DNA of 64,000 bases from positions 62,001 through 126,000 of the forward strand of contig NZ_LOKW01000001.1 in assembly GCF_002211305.1 (NCBI RefSeq), written 5' to 3'. Under the pieces are notes generated by a model that did no database searches, was not told the origin of the DNA, and worked only from the letters and a program-made list of their open reading frames with translations. This document shows positions 9,129-17,627 of the stretch, piece after piece. The stretch comes from Rhizobium sp. R634. GTDB taxonomy: Bacteria; Pseudomonadota; Alphaproteobacteria; Rhizobiales; Rhizobiaceae. Numbering within the stretch: position 1 is the first letter of the stretch; the number at the start of each line of letters is the position of its first letter. Position numbers and translations under genes: made by a program.

Positions 9129-9803
9129 TCAATCCTTCAAGCCGAGGCTCGCCAGCAGCCTGGTAACATAGGCTTCCAGCCCGCCCACCATGTCGAAACG
9201 GTCGGGATCGCGCAGCCAGAGCATCTGCAGGCCGTCCATGACGGCGATCAGTTCGGCGGCCATGGCTTTGCCGTCGATGCCGGCATTGATCGAGCCGTCG
9301 GCGGCGGCGCGCTCGAAGGTCGCGGCGACATGCTGCTGCATCTCGGTGGCGCGATCGAGAAACCAAGCCTTGGCAGGGTGGTCCTTCATCAGGCTCTCGG
9401 CATTCAGGATGGCGAAAGCCCTGATGACTTCGATCATGCCGGCGTTGCGGCGGAAGATTTCGACCATGCCCCTGAGCAGGCCGGGAAGATCGGCGCGATA
9501 GTGGCCGATGAAATCGGCGCTATCGAGATCACGCTTGGCGAGGATCGCCAGCAGCAGATCGACCTTTGTCGGGAAATGATGCAGCAGGCCGGGCAGCGAC
9601 AGGCCGACATCGCGGGCGATGTCGCCGATCGCGGCATTCTGGTAGCCGTCTTCGGCAAAGCGCCGCATCGCCGCCGCCAGGATCTCCGCGCGGCGCGTCT
9701 CTCCCTTGCGGGATCGGCGCCGACGCTTCTCCTCCCCGACATTCTGGTCCGCCAATTCCGCCATCGTTCCCGGTGCCTTTTCCATGCTCTCCATTCCATA
9801 CAT
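9129..9803 (-). CDS. TetR-family regulator, divergent from beta-glucosidase
   Basis: A 224-residue TetR/AcrR regulator. A basic N-terminus (EEKRRRRSRKGE) is followed by the helix-turn-helix ...FAEDGYQNAAIGDIARDVGLSLPGLLHHF and a helical ligand domain. Several Met codons compete near the start (residues 1, 4, 7, 14). The gene is divergent from the GH3 gene and an inverted repeat lies in the 73-base gap, so repression of that gene, perhaps relieved by an oligosaccharide or aglycone, is the natural inference. Confidence 0.88.
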   Translation of the reverse strand: MYGMESMEKAPGTMAELADQNVGEEKRRRRSRKGETRRAEILAAAMRRFAEDGYQNAAIGDIARDVGLSLPGLLHHFPTKVDLLLAILAKRDLDSADFIGHYRADLPGLLRGMVEIFRRNAGMIEVIRAFAILNAESLMKDHPAKAWFLDRATEMQQHVAATFERAAADGSINAGIDGKAMAAELIAVMDGLQMLWLRDPDRFDMVGGLEAYVTRLLASLGLKD

Positions 9804-9831
9804 CAGGCTTGGCCGATTGACATCTTAAAAA

Positions 9832-9847
9832 TACCGAGTAATCGGTA
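9832..9847. promoter_or_regulatory. inverted repeat, candidate TetR operator
   Basis: TACCGA-GTAA-TCGGTA is a perfect 6-4-6 inverted repeat in the short gap between the TetR gene and the beta-glucosidase gene, well placed to block both promoters. Confidence 0.65.
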
Positions 9848-9876
9848 GGTTTAAGGATTGACCCCGGGAGGCTTGC

Positions 9877-12354
9877 ATGATCGATTCCATTCTCGACAAG
9901 ATGACCCTCGAGGAGCAGGTCTCGCTGCTCTCGGGCGCCGATTTCTGGACGACCGCTCCGGTCGAACGTCTCGGCGTGCCGAAGATCAAGGTGACGGACG
10001 GGCCGAACGGCGCCCGCGGGGCGGGCTCGCTGGTCGCCGGCGTCAAGGCGACCTGCTTTCCCGTCGCCATCGCGCTCGGCGCCAGCTGGAATCCCGATCT
10101 TGTCGGTGAGATGGGTGCGGCGCTGGCCCGCCAGGCGAAGAGCAAGGGGGCGGCCGTGCTGCTCGCGCCGACGGTCAATATCCATCGCTCCGGCCTCAAC
10201 GGGCGGAATTTCGAATGCTATTCCGAAGATCCGATGCTGACGGCCGAACTCGCCGTCGCCTATATCAACGGCGTGCAAAGCGAGGGGATCGCCGCAACGA
10301 TCAAGCATTTCGCCGGCAATGAATCGGAGATCGAGCGGCAGACCATCTCGTCCGATATCGACGAGCGGACGCTGCGCGAAATCTACCTGCCGCCCTTCGA
10401 ACAGGCGGTGCGCCGCGCCGGCGTCATGGCCGTCATGTCTTCTTATAATCGCCTGAACGGCACCTATACCAGCGAGCATCGCTGGCTGCTGACCCAGGTG
10501 CTGCGCGAGGAATGGGACTTCCAAGGCATCGTCATGTCCGACTGGTTCGGCTCGCATTCGACCGCCGAGACGATCAATGCCGGCCTCGATCTCGAAATGC
10601 CGGGTCCGGCGCGCGACCGCGGCGAGAAGCTGGTGGCGGCCGTGCGCGAGGGCAAGGTCGAAGCCGCAACGGTGCGCGCCGCGGCGCGGCGCATATTGGT
10701 TCTGCTGGAACGCGTCGGCGCCTTCGAAAACAAGCCCGATCTCACCGAGCGGGCGGTCGATCTGCCTGAGGACCGGGCGCTGATCCGGCGTCTCGGCGCC
10801 GAAGGCGCGGTGCTGCTGAAGAATGACGGCATCCTGCCGCTCGCCAAGACCTCGCTCGACCGCATCGCCGTCGTCGGACCGAATGCGGCGAGCGCCCGCG
10901 TCATGGGCGGCGGCAGCGCGCAGATCGCGGCGCATTATACGGTGAGCCCGCTCGAAGGCATTCGCGCCGCGCTTTCCAATGCCAACAGCATCAGCCACGC
11001 GGTCGGCTGCCGCCACAACCGGCTGATCGATGTGTTCAAGGGCAAGATCACCGTCGAATATTTCAAGGGACGTGGTTGCAAGGGCGATCCCCTTCACGTC
11101 GAGACCGTGGACAAGGGCGAGTTCTTCTGGTTCGAACTGCCCTCCGGCGAACTCGATCCGGCCGATTTCTCCGCCCGGATGACGATGCAGTTCGCGCCGG
11201 AGGAGAGCGGCGAGCATGTCTTCGGCATGACCAATGCCGGGCTGGCGCGGCTCTTCGTCGATGGCGCACTGATGGTCGATGGGTATGAAGGCTGGACGCG
11301 CGGCGAGAATTATTTCGGCACCGCCAATGACGAGCAGCGCGGCAGCGTGGCGCTCGAAGCGGGCCGGGCCTATCAGCTCAGCGTCGAATATGAGCCGTCC
11401 ATGGCGACCGAGGAAGGCATCAACCTCATCGCGGTGCGCTTCGGTCTGGAAAAGCCGCTCGGCGAGGCCGATATCGCGGACGCCGTCGAGATCGCCCGCA
11501 ATGCCGATGTGGCGCTGCTCTTCGTCGGCCGCGACGGCGAATGGGATACCGAAGGATTGGACCTGCCGGACATGCGCCTGCCGGGCCATCAGGAGGAACT
11601 GATCGAGCGGGTGGCTGCCGCCAACGCCAACACCGTCGTGGTGCTGCAGACCGGCGGTCCCATCGAGATGCCTTGGCTCGGCAAGGTCTGCGCGGTGCTT
11701 CAGATGTGGTATCCCGGCCAGGAACTCGGCAACGCCGTCGCCGATGTCGTGTTCGGTGATGCCGAACCAGGCGGGCGCCTGCCGCAGACTTTCCCCAAGG
11801 CGCTGACCGACAATTCCGCCATCACGGGCGATCCGGCCGTCTATCCCGGCAAGGACGGGCATGTGCGTTACGCCGAAGGCGTCTTCGTCGGCTACCGCCA
11901 TCACGATACGCGCGCCGTCGAGCCGCTCTTCCCCTTCGGCTTCGGCCTCGGCTACACCAGCTTCCGCTGGAGCGTGCCGCAGCTTTCGGCCAGCGAAATG
12001 GGTTCCGACGGCGTGACCGTCAGCGTCGAGGTGACCAACACAGGCGACCGCGCCGGCTCGGAGCTGGTCCAGCTCTATGTGCGCTCCCCAAAGGTCAAGG
12101 TGGAACGGCCAGACAAGGAACTGCGCGCCTTCGCCAAGCTCTCCCTGCAGCCCGGCGAAACAGGCACGGCCGTCATGAAGATCCTGCCGCGCGATCTCGC
12201 TTATTTCGATGTGGAAAGCGGCGCCTTCCGCGCCGAGGCGGGCGACTATCAGCTGGTGGTGGCGGCGAATGCTGCGGATATAAGGGCTGTGGTCGATCTG
12301 CCTTCCCCGAAGGACTACCTGTTGCCGACGTTCTACGACCGGCTGCAACGATAG
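9877..12354 (+). CDS. beta-glucosidase, glycoside hydrolase family 3 with PA14 insert
   Basis: An 825-residue GH3 enzyme. The N-terminal barrel holds KHFAGNE (around 143-149) and the nucleophile region VMSDWFG with Asp222. The alpha/beta sandwich domain begins near RLGAEGAVLLKND and is interrupted by a PA14 domain (about residues 385-520, VEYFKGRG...ARLFVDGALMVD). The C-terminal fibronectin-III-like domain starts near DGVTVSVEVTNTG. GRDGEWDTEG near residue 550 probably carries the acid/base Glu. There is no signal peptide, so it is likely cytoplasmic and acts on imported beta-linked oligosaccharides. The ATG follows GGGAGG. This arrangement matches plant-associated beta-glucosidases. Confidence 0.95.
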   Translation: MIDSILDKMTLEEQVSLLSGADFWTTAPVERLGVPKIKVTDGPNGARGAGSLVAGVKATCFPVAIALGASWNPDLVGEMGAALARQAKSKGAAVLLAPTVNIHRSGLNGRNFECYSEDPMLTAELAVAYINGVQSEGIAATIKHFAGNESEIERQTISSDIDERTLREIYLPPFEQAVRRAGVMAVMSSYNRLNGTYTSEHRWLLTQVLREEWDFQGIVMSDWFGSHSTAETINAGLDLEMPGPARDRGEKLVAAVREGKVEAATVRAAARRILVLLERVGAFENKPDLTERAVDLPEDRALIRRLGAEGAVLLKNDGILPLAKTSLDRIAVVGPNAASARVMGGGSAQIAAHYTVSPLEGIRAALSNANSISHAVGCRHNRLIDVFKGKITVEYFKGRGCKGDPLHVETVDKGEFFWFELPSGELDPADFSARMTMQFAPEESGEHVFGMTNAGLARLFVDGALMVDGYEGWTRGENYFGTANDEQRGSVALEAGRAYQLSVEYEPSMATEEGINLIAVRFGLEKPLGEADIADAVEIARNADVALLFVGRDGEWDTEGLDLPDMRLPGHQEELIERVAAANANTVVVLQTGGPIEMPWLGKVCAVLQMWYPGQELGNAVADVVFGDAEPGGRLPQTFPKALTDNSAITGDPAVYPGKDGHVRYAEGVFVGYRHHDTRAVEPLFPFGFGLGYTSFRWSVPQLSASEMGSDGVTVSVEVTNTGDRAGSELVQLYVRSPKVKVERPDKELRAFAKLSLQPGETGTAVMKILPRDLAYFDVESGAFRAEAGDYQLVVAANAADIRAVVDLPSPKDYLLPTFYDRLQR

Positions 12355-12573
12355 GTCACATTCGTGACTGGCTCTATCAATGCTGCTCCAGAGAGTAATG
12401 TCTGCGAGCATGTCGCACAGCTCGGCGGTCGCTGAAAATACAATTCATTAACGTTCCGCCTAGGTGGATGCTAGGCTGGGTTGTGCCAAAATGATCGAGA
12501 CGCTACTGCACGCAAATTCCAGCGGTGTTCGCATAAACCCGCGCCATTGTTTGAAGAGCATGGGGAGTTCGCA

Positions 12574-14505
12574 GTGCAAAGCAGAGGCCTTCCGAATACG
12601 ATATTCTGGCTGACCCTGAGCGTCTTGGCCGCAGGGCCAGCCGTGGGGCAGGAGATAGTGACGATTCCCGGTTACCAGGCTGCTCCTGGTATTCACCGCT
12701 CCTATGAAAGCGAGCGGCGGATCGAACGCGATGAACTGGCTTGGGGATCATCGCAGAAGCAGGTTGAACTCGGCGAGTTTCAACAAACGATGACAGTGGT
12801 TTCCAGGGATGGCCGAAAGATGCGGACACGCTGGACATCGGTCGCTAGAACGCCCGTCGATACATATGCTTATCAGCCGCCGAAAGTCCTGTTTTTCACC
12901 ACGTCGGATGTCCTTGGTGCTGCTCCCGTGGAACTCGATGGCGAACTGAGCGGGCTTCCAACCGCACTGGCGGAACCCGGCGACGTTCGCCAGCGCATCG
13001 GGCAGGTGGTCTCAACGGCTTCGGCCGCGCAGGAAAAGACGACGTCCATGCGTCTGCTCGCGGAACTCGAGACCGATCCAGGTCGGGCGATCGACGAGCT
13101 TATCCCCGGGATCGGGCTTCTGGCTCGCAATCAGGCAGAAAGCAGCGTGACCGTCAAGCTTGGAGAAACATGGAAGGTCGCGCATGAAACCAGCGTCCAG
13201 GGCATGCCGGTGCAAGCTGTTACATCGGGCGTGTGGGAAAGCATCGATCGTTCAAGTCAGACGGCGGTCGTGACCTGGAGCGAAACCGTCGACGCCGATG
13301 CCATGACGAAGGCTACGCAAACCGGAATTGAGGAAATCATCGCGCTCCAGCAAGCGAAATGGAACCTGACGAGCGAACGACTGGCTCCGCTCAAGAAAGC
13401 GAACCTCCATTCATTCGGCCGCGCTGTCGTTTCGCTGCGGGACGGCTCCACGATAGAGGCAACGGAAGTCGCGATCCAGGAGATGGCCGGCCTGAAGTCG
13501 ACCATGAGAACGCATATTCGACAAGTCGATGCAATCACCGGTTCCTCCGATTATGACTCTCGTCTGAGAGCGGCCCAGCTTGGGCAGAGGGAAAGAGATG
13601 AGGCCATGAAAGCGGGTATGGAGCGCTCGCAGGCCTCGGTCGGGAACATGAAGCAGGCGCGCGGGATGCCGGAAAAGGCAGGTGTGGAAGCATTGCTGGG
13701 AAGTGCCGGGAATGACCCAGCAGAGGCTGACGAGCCCAGACTTCCCGAGCAGCTGCCGGAAGACGTCAAATACTCTGCGCCTCTCGTGCTCAAGATCGCG
13801 GCCGCGGCGATCGTCAATGTTGACGGAGGTGACGGTCTCAAGCTCGTCCTTGCGCCCGATAGCGCTATCGAGCTCGGCGACTTCACGATGGCCAACATAC
13901 CTCGAGCAATACAGGTGAGGGTGGCAGGGAGGCCTATGCCCGAGCTCCACATGAATGAGCCGATCCTAGGGGGCGAATTCAACGTCTTTGGCGGGGATAT
14001 CGCTGAGCTTCACACGATGGCAAGAGAGGCGTCCGTGCCTGGGGCTATCTTCGAGATCCAAGCCGTTCCGGAGGACTTGCCGATAGAGATCGCAAAAGTG
14101 ACGGTCGTGAACGATCCCTCGTCCGGGCCAGCACTCGATATGACGCTGACGCCGGCGAGCGCTGCCTTATATCGGCAGTTTAGCAAAGCCGGTGAGGGGC
14201 GAACCGCGGAATTCCGAACCCGCCTTCTCCAGCCGGTCGGTTCGCTGATCATCGATAGGGAAAATGACTCCGGAAATATTCGGCTACGCGATCTGCCGGG
14301 CGGCGAAGCAACTCTTCGGCAATTGGCGGAAGAGCTTTGGTGTTACGGTGGCGATCAAGCCGGACCTAGATTAGGGAAGGCGGGGTTCACCCCAGATTGT
14401 CGGGCGTATCCGCTCAAGACGGATACGCCCGGTGTCGTCTTAAGGCTCGGCGCCACTCCTTTACAATTGGTCCTTCCCGCTTATTTCTGCGGGATCATGA
14501 CATAG
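12574..14505 (+). CDS. predicted secreted protein of unknown function
   Basis: I do not recognise this 643-residue protein. The start was placed at GTG 12574 because GGGGAG lies 6 bases upstream and translation from there begins directly with a signal peptide (NTIFWLTLSVLAAGPAVG, cleavage about residue 25). An upstream in-frame ATG at 12481 would bury the signal peptide. The mature part has beta-rich regions (TVVSRDGRKMRTRWTSVAR; SVTVKLGETWKVAHETS), a Glu/Met-rich helical stretch near residues 340-390 and a VVNDPSSGPALDMTLTPAS segment. The last 35 codons read through a perfect 12-bp hairpin and overlap the convergent gene by 25 bases, so the C-terminus may be abnormal. Confidence 0.6.
   Translation: MQSRGLPNTIFWLTLSVLAAGPAVGQEIVTIPGYQAAPGIHRSYESERRIERDELAWGSSQKQVELGEFQQTMTVVSRDGRKMRTRWTSVARTPVDTYAYQPPKVLFFTTSDVLGAAPVELDGELSGLPTALAEPGDVRQRIGQVVSTASAAQEKTTSMRLLAELETDPGRAIDELIPGIGLLARNQAESSVTVKLGETWKVAHETSVQGMPVQAVTSGVWESIDRSSQTAVVTWSETVDADAMTKATQTGIEEIIALQQAKWNLTSERLAPLKKANLHSFGRAVVSLRDGSTIEATEVAIQEMAGLKSTMRTHIRQVDAITGSSDYDSRLRAAQLGQRERDEAMKAGMERSQASVGNMKQARGMPEKAGVEALLGSAGNDPAEADEPRLPEQLPEDVKYSAPLVLKIAAAAIVNVDGGDGLKLVLAPDSAIELGDFTMANIPRAIQVRVAGRPMPELHMNEPILGGEFNVFGGDIAELHTMAREASVPGAIFEIQAVPEDLPIEIAKVTVVNDPSSGPALDMTLTPASAALYRQFSKAGEGRTAEFRTRLLQPVGSLIIDRENDSGNIRLRDLPGGEATLRQLAEELWCYGGDQAGPRLGKAGFTPDCRAYPLKTDTPGVVLRLGATPLQLVLPAYFCGIMT
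14401..14431. terminator. 12-bp perfect hairpin between convergent genes
   Basis: CGGGCGTATCCG and its exact complement flank a 7-base loop (CTCAAGA). The position between two convergent genes fits a shared terminator, but no run of T follows on either strand, and the hairpin lies inside the end of the upstream reading frame. Confidence 0.55.
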
Positions 14506-14966
14506 GCTTCGCCGCCGTTGCGGTCGTGCTGGAAGATGAAGCGCTTGCCCTTGATGATCGCGACGAAGGGCTGGTTGGGCTTGTCGTTCATCGGCACGTT
14601 GTCGGCGAATTCGGCGACGGTGCGCAGGAATTGGTCATGCAGGGTTGGGTCGGAGCGGTTGGGGCTGGTGATGGCGCATTCGCGGCCCGGCTTGATCTGC
14701 ACGGACATGGAATGATCCTTCGTCATGCCGTTTTTGCCGCCGTTCAAATCGAAGAAATCTGTAACGCCGTAGCCCTTGGCGCCGCTGATGCCTGCCGTGA
14801 AGGAGGGGCCGGTTTTCAGGCACAGATCTTTGAAGGCCTTGATGGCGATATCGGTCTTGCCGGATGCCGCCGACGCTGCCGATGCGGTGCAAACAGCCAA
14901 AGCGGCGGTCAGAGCGAGGGAAATTGCTGCAGAGCTGAAATGATCGATGGTGAATAGATGCTTCAT
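14481..14966 (-). CDS. small secreted protein, function unknown
   Basis: A 161-residue protein with a signal peptide (AISLALTAALAVCTASAASA, cleavage about residue 34). The mature part of about 127 residues contains two cysteines (DLCLKTG and ECAITSP) that could form a disulfide. AGGAAA precedes the ATG at 14966; the frame is open further upstream but that part is not gene-like. I do not recognise the family beyond rhizobial periplasmic hypotheticals. It faces the large secreted protein gene and shares the hairpin region with it. Confidence 0.7.
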   Translation of the reverse strand: MKHLFTIDHFSSAAISLALTAALAVCTASAASAASGKTDIAIKAFKDLCLKTGPSFTAGISGAKGYGVTDFFDLNGGKNGMTKDHSMSVQIKPGRECAITSPNRSDPTLHDQFLRTVAEFADNVPMNDKPNQPFVAIIKGKRFIFQHDRNGGEAYVMIPQK

Positions 14967-15179
14967 GGTTTCCTGTCTTTCGGTCCCGTCATCCGAGCAG
15001 CGCGGGAGCGGCTCGCTCGATTGTGACGTGTGCATCCTTAACTTGACAGTCTTTAGAATTTGCAACCCACGCGCCAGATGTCTTTGTCCTGCCGTGAGGC
15101 GATCAGAGCGCGGCGCCCTGGAGAAAGAAGAAGCGGCGGCGCGGTAGCGCATCAGCTTCCCGCGCCGGCCGTGGCCGCG

Positions 15180-15653
15180 TCAGCGCCGGTGGGCGCTCAG
15201 AGCAGGAAGTCGTCCTTCAGAGGAATGGCGATCGCCGATATGCCGAGCGGCATTCGCTTCCACAGAGGCGTCGAGCAGAGCTTTTCGAATGGCTGGGGGA
15301 ATATCTTCGGTGAGCCCGGCTCCGGCATCAACATCCAGTCCGGCGGATGCGAGCAGTTCGGTCAATGCGTCGAAATGCTGCCGCCCCTTTCTCAGCACAT
15401 CGGCGCTGGCGATCGGAAGATCGATAACCGCTTCCAGCGCGCGAACGACCCTGCGGGCCGCTCGCCGGATCTCGCGAGAAGACGCATCGCATTTGACGAT
15501 CTCCGTCGCCAGGGCAAACTTGGCGCGATAGCTGATCGCGTTTTGGGCAGCGATCTGCCAGTGGCGGTTTATCTGTTGCATGCTGCGGTAACGCGGAAGA
15601 TCGCGAAAACGGCGCCCGCGATTTGCGAAGAGGGTGAATCGCATTTTAACCAA
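15180..15653 (-). CDS. hypothetical protein
   Basis: A 157-residue frame with a basic N-terminus (RFTLFANRGRRFRDLPRYRSM) and a helical middle rich in Ala, Arg and Glu (SREIRRAARRVVRALEAVIDL). No signal peptide and no recognised domain. An AT-rich stretch (15650-15690) sits just upstream, as expected for a promoter on this strand. The opposite strand is also open across most of this interval, so the coding strand is not certain. A start at residue 4 (MRFTLF) is as likely as the first Met. Confidence 0.45.
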   Translation of the reverse strand: MVKMRFTLFANRGRRFRDLPRYRSMQQINRHWQIAAQNAISYRAKFALATEIVKCDASSREIRRAARRVVRALEAVIDLPIASADVLRKGRQHFDALTELLASAGLDVDAGAGLTEDIPPAIRKALLDASVEANAARHIGDRHSSEGRLPALSAHRR

Positions 15654-15728
15654 AACTTAAGCGTAAATTAGTGAAAACTTACTAAACTCGGGCGTCGTTC
15701 GGTGCAGCGGCTTGGCCTGCAAGCGAAA

Positions 15729-15754
15729 CGGGCGCCGGCCGAAGCCGACGCCCG
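15729..15754 (-). terminator. Rho-independent-type terminator after the DUF1236 gene
   Basis: On the minus strand an 11-bp stem, CGGGCGTCGGC paired with GCCGGCGCCCG (one G-U pair), closes on a TTCG tetraloop and is followed by TTTCGCTTG. It lies about 47 bases after the stop of the gene at 15801. Confidence 0.7.
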
Positions 15755-15800
15755 CAATCATCCGGGGGGAGTTGTCACTCTTAAACCGGGCCGGATGCCA

Positions 15801-16187
15801 CTACTGGATGATCTGCACGACCTTGCGGCTCTGCGGCTCGACGATGACCCGCTCCTGGCCGATCACGACGTAGCCATACTTGGGATTGTCTGGGACCGGA
15901 GTGACGATGACATCGGCCGGCAGGGCAGCGCCGACCTGCACGCGCTCCTGCACGACGACCGTCTGCGCCGGGGCGGGCGCCTGCTCGACATAGGTCACGA
16001 CTTCGGCCGGCGGAGGGTCGATCGCACCGCCTGCTACGCCGCCCACCACCGCGCCGACTCCGGCGCCGATGGGGCCGCCCAGGATAGCGCCGGTGGCCGC
16101 ACCGCCGACCATGCCGGTCGTTGCACCATCGGCATAGGCCGAGCCCGCGATGCACGCCATTGCCGCTGCGAGGATAATGCCTTTCAT
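15801..16187 (-). CDS. DUF1236-type periplasmic protein with glycine-zipper segment
   Basis: A 128-residue exported protein. The signal peptide is residues 1-19 (KGIILAAAMACIAGSAYA). It is followed by a glycine-zipper stretch (GGAATGAILGGPIGAGVGAVVGG, abbreviated here as residues 28-54) that may insert in or associate with a membrane, a Pro-rich linker, then a C-terminal DUF1236-like region (GYVVIGQERVIVEPQSRKVVQII). AAGGAG lies 8 bases before the ATG. Such proteins are common and uncharacterised in Rhizobiales. It is a single-gene unit with its own terminator. Confidence 0.8.
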   Translation of the reverse strand: MKGIILAAAMACIAGSAYADGATTGMVGGAATGAILGGPIGAGVGAVVGGVAGGAIDPPPAEVVTYVEQAPAPAQTVVVQERVQVGAALPADVIVTPVPDNPKYGYVVIGQERVIVEPQSRKVVQIIQ

Positions 16188-16423
16188 TTTACTGCTCCTT
16201 ATCGTTGGTGCAGTGAAAAGCCAGTCGTGAAGAGTTTGTTCCAGGCATCGGACCTTGGTCGGACGGCGTCGGCGCTGGCGGGTGCAGGCGGCAAAATCTC
16301 ATAAGGAACGATCACTGCCGACGGGCGTACGGGTCGACTTTTCTATCAGCGCGCCGCCTCTCGGCATGAGCAAGACCGAATTGCGGATCATCGCTGCCGG
16401 TAGCCTGATGATGATCGAAAGCA

Positions 16424-16795
16424 TCAGGACTTTGGCCGAGGATGCCCCATTAGCGCTTGATATTCTTTGTCGGTTAATCGTTCGATCGACCGCAGCTGTG
16501 CGGGAATGTCCATGCGCTCGTGCAAGACCGCGGCAATGACGAAGGTGGCATCGTCAACGACTATGTACACTGCGTAATGGTGTTCGATCCTGTGGAGCCG
16601 GAAGGGGGAGTTCCCGACTCGCTCGTCTTCCCTCGCCTTCAGACGGGCATAGGCTTCCGGGATGCCTTCAAATCCTGCTCGAAGCAGACGGCCATATGCT
16701 TTTGCCTGTTCGGCAGACCATCTCCGTGCGGTTTCGCGGACCGCCAGACGATAATTGTCAAGTGCAGTCGGCAGGATGAGAACGCGAGGAGCCAC
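16424..16795 (-). CDS. ParE/RelE-family toxin
   Basis: A 123-residue protein of the ParE/RelE toxin superfamily: N-terminal helices with RRWSAEQAKAYGRLLRAGF, then a beta-sheet core with HRIEHHYAVYIVVDDATFVIAAVLHERMD, a typical ParE ending. The start is GTG at 16795, whose G is also the last base of the antitoxin stop (TAGTG), indicating translational coupling. Within the superfamily, ParE members target gyrase and RelE members cut mRNA; the HERMD ending favours ParE, but the target is not provable here. It is slightly longer than typical ParE (about 95-105 aa). Confidence 0.88.
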   Translation of the reverse strand: MAPRVLILPTALDNYRLAVRETARRWSAEQAKAYGRLLRAGFEGIPEAYARLKAREDERVGNSPFRLHRIEHHYAVYIVVDDATFVIAAVLHERMDIPAQLRSIERLTDKEYQALMGHPRPKS

Positions 16796-17052
16796 TAGCG
16801 CAGCTCTTCATCCAGTTCGGCATCGACGGCATCGAGTGCGGAAAGGGGCAGCATCTCTCCGCGCCGGAATTCCTCTTCCGCCCGCAGCAGCGAGCGGATG
16901 GCGTAGCGGCGATCTTCTTCACGTGCCATATCTTCGCGGATAAGGGCGCGAACATATTCGCTCGGGGTCGTATATTGGCTCTTTCCGTTGGCGCGCATAT
17001 CGACGAAGGCGCGCATTTCATCGGGCAAACTGACATGCAGGCTGCTGGTCAT
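16795..17052 (-). CDS. ParD-family antitoxin
   Basis: An 85-residue antitoxin. The N-terminus SLHVSLPDEMRAFVD forms the ribbon-helix-helix DNA-binding unit, followed by the ParD signature YTTPSEYVRALIREDM, and an acidic tail (DAVDAELDEELR) that would wrap the toxin. The ATG at 17052 follows GGGAGGG; the longer upstream reading lacks a ribosome site. It should repress its own promoter and neutralise the toxin encoded directly downstream. Confidence 0.9.
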   Translation of the reverse strand: MTSSLHVSLPDEMRAFVDMRANGKSQYTTPSEYVRALIREDMAREEDRRYAIRSLLRAEEEFRRGEMLPLSALDAVDAELDEELR

Positions 17053-17141
17053 AACCGCGCCCTCCCTGATCCGGATCACCGGATGAATTGTTCGCATTCC
17101 GGCTGTGATGTCAATATTTGACATTCGCTTGCCGTGTACGC

Positions 17142-17627
17142 TCAGCCTCCTCCTATTCCAAACCAGCGCCGGATGATGTGATCGAGCGAAAACCGTCCGG
17201 GGCCGCCGGCGATGATGACGAGGAAGCAGACGGCCCAGGTTCCGTGGGTCGGCCAGGCATCGGGATAGACGAAGATCTCGATGACGACGGTCATGCCGAG
17301 GAGCGCGAGCGCCGAGAGGCGGCTGGCGAGGCCGATGACGAGCAGCGCGGGAAAGAAATGCTCCGCGAAGGCGGCAAGATGGGCGGCGATCCAGGGATCG
17401 ACGAAAGGCAGCCTGTATTCCGTCTCGAAGAGATAGACGGCATTGTCGGTGACATGCCAGCCGTTCACCTTGGTCTGGCCCGATTGCCAGAAGACGGCGG
17501 CGATCGAGAGGCGCGAGATCAGCGCGATCAGATCATGCGGAATGCGGTCGAGAAGCCTGAACGTTGCGTAGAGCCGCTCTGCCGTCGTGCGCGGGGCGGG
17601 GGCGGTCATGCTCATCTCAGTGTTCAT
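17142..17627 (-). CDS. bufD: DoxX-family membrane protein (BufD-like)
   Basis: A 161-residue inner-membrane protein of the DoxX family with four hydrophobic segments (LIALISRLSIAAVFW; HLAAFAEHFFPALLVIGLA; LALLGMTVVIEIFVY; GTWAVCFLVIIAGGPG). The ATG at 17627 overlaps the end of the upstream DUF2063 gene by 11 bases, which indicates coupling. DoxX proteins occur as the last gene of bufferin operons, where they are proposed to act in redox or quinone-linked steps in the membrane. The frame is open further upstream but that is antisense-like sequence inside the neighbour. Confidence 0.88.
   Translation of the reverse strand: MNTEMSMTAPAPRTTAERLYATFRLLDRIPHDLIALISRLSIAAVFWQSGQTKVNGWHVTDNAVYLFETEYRLPFVDPWIAAHLAAFAEHFFPALLVIGLASRLSALALLGMTVVIEIFVYPDAWPTHGTWAVCFLVIIAGGPGRFSLDHIIRRWFGIGGG

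Noticed and set aside
9529..12411. A 960-codon open frame on the minus strand opposite the GH3 gene
   Set aside because: It is antisense to a clear GH3 enzyme, has His/Asp/Arg-rich composition typical of GC-rich shadow frames, and shows no domain.
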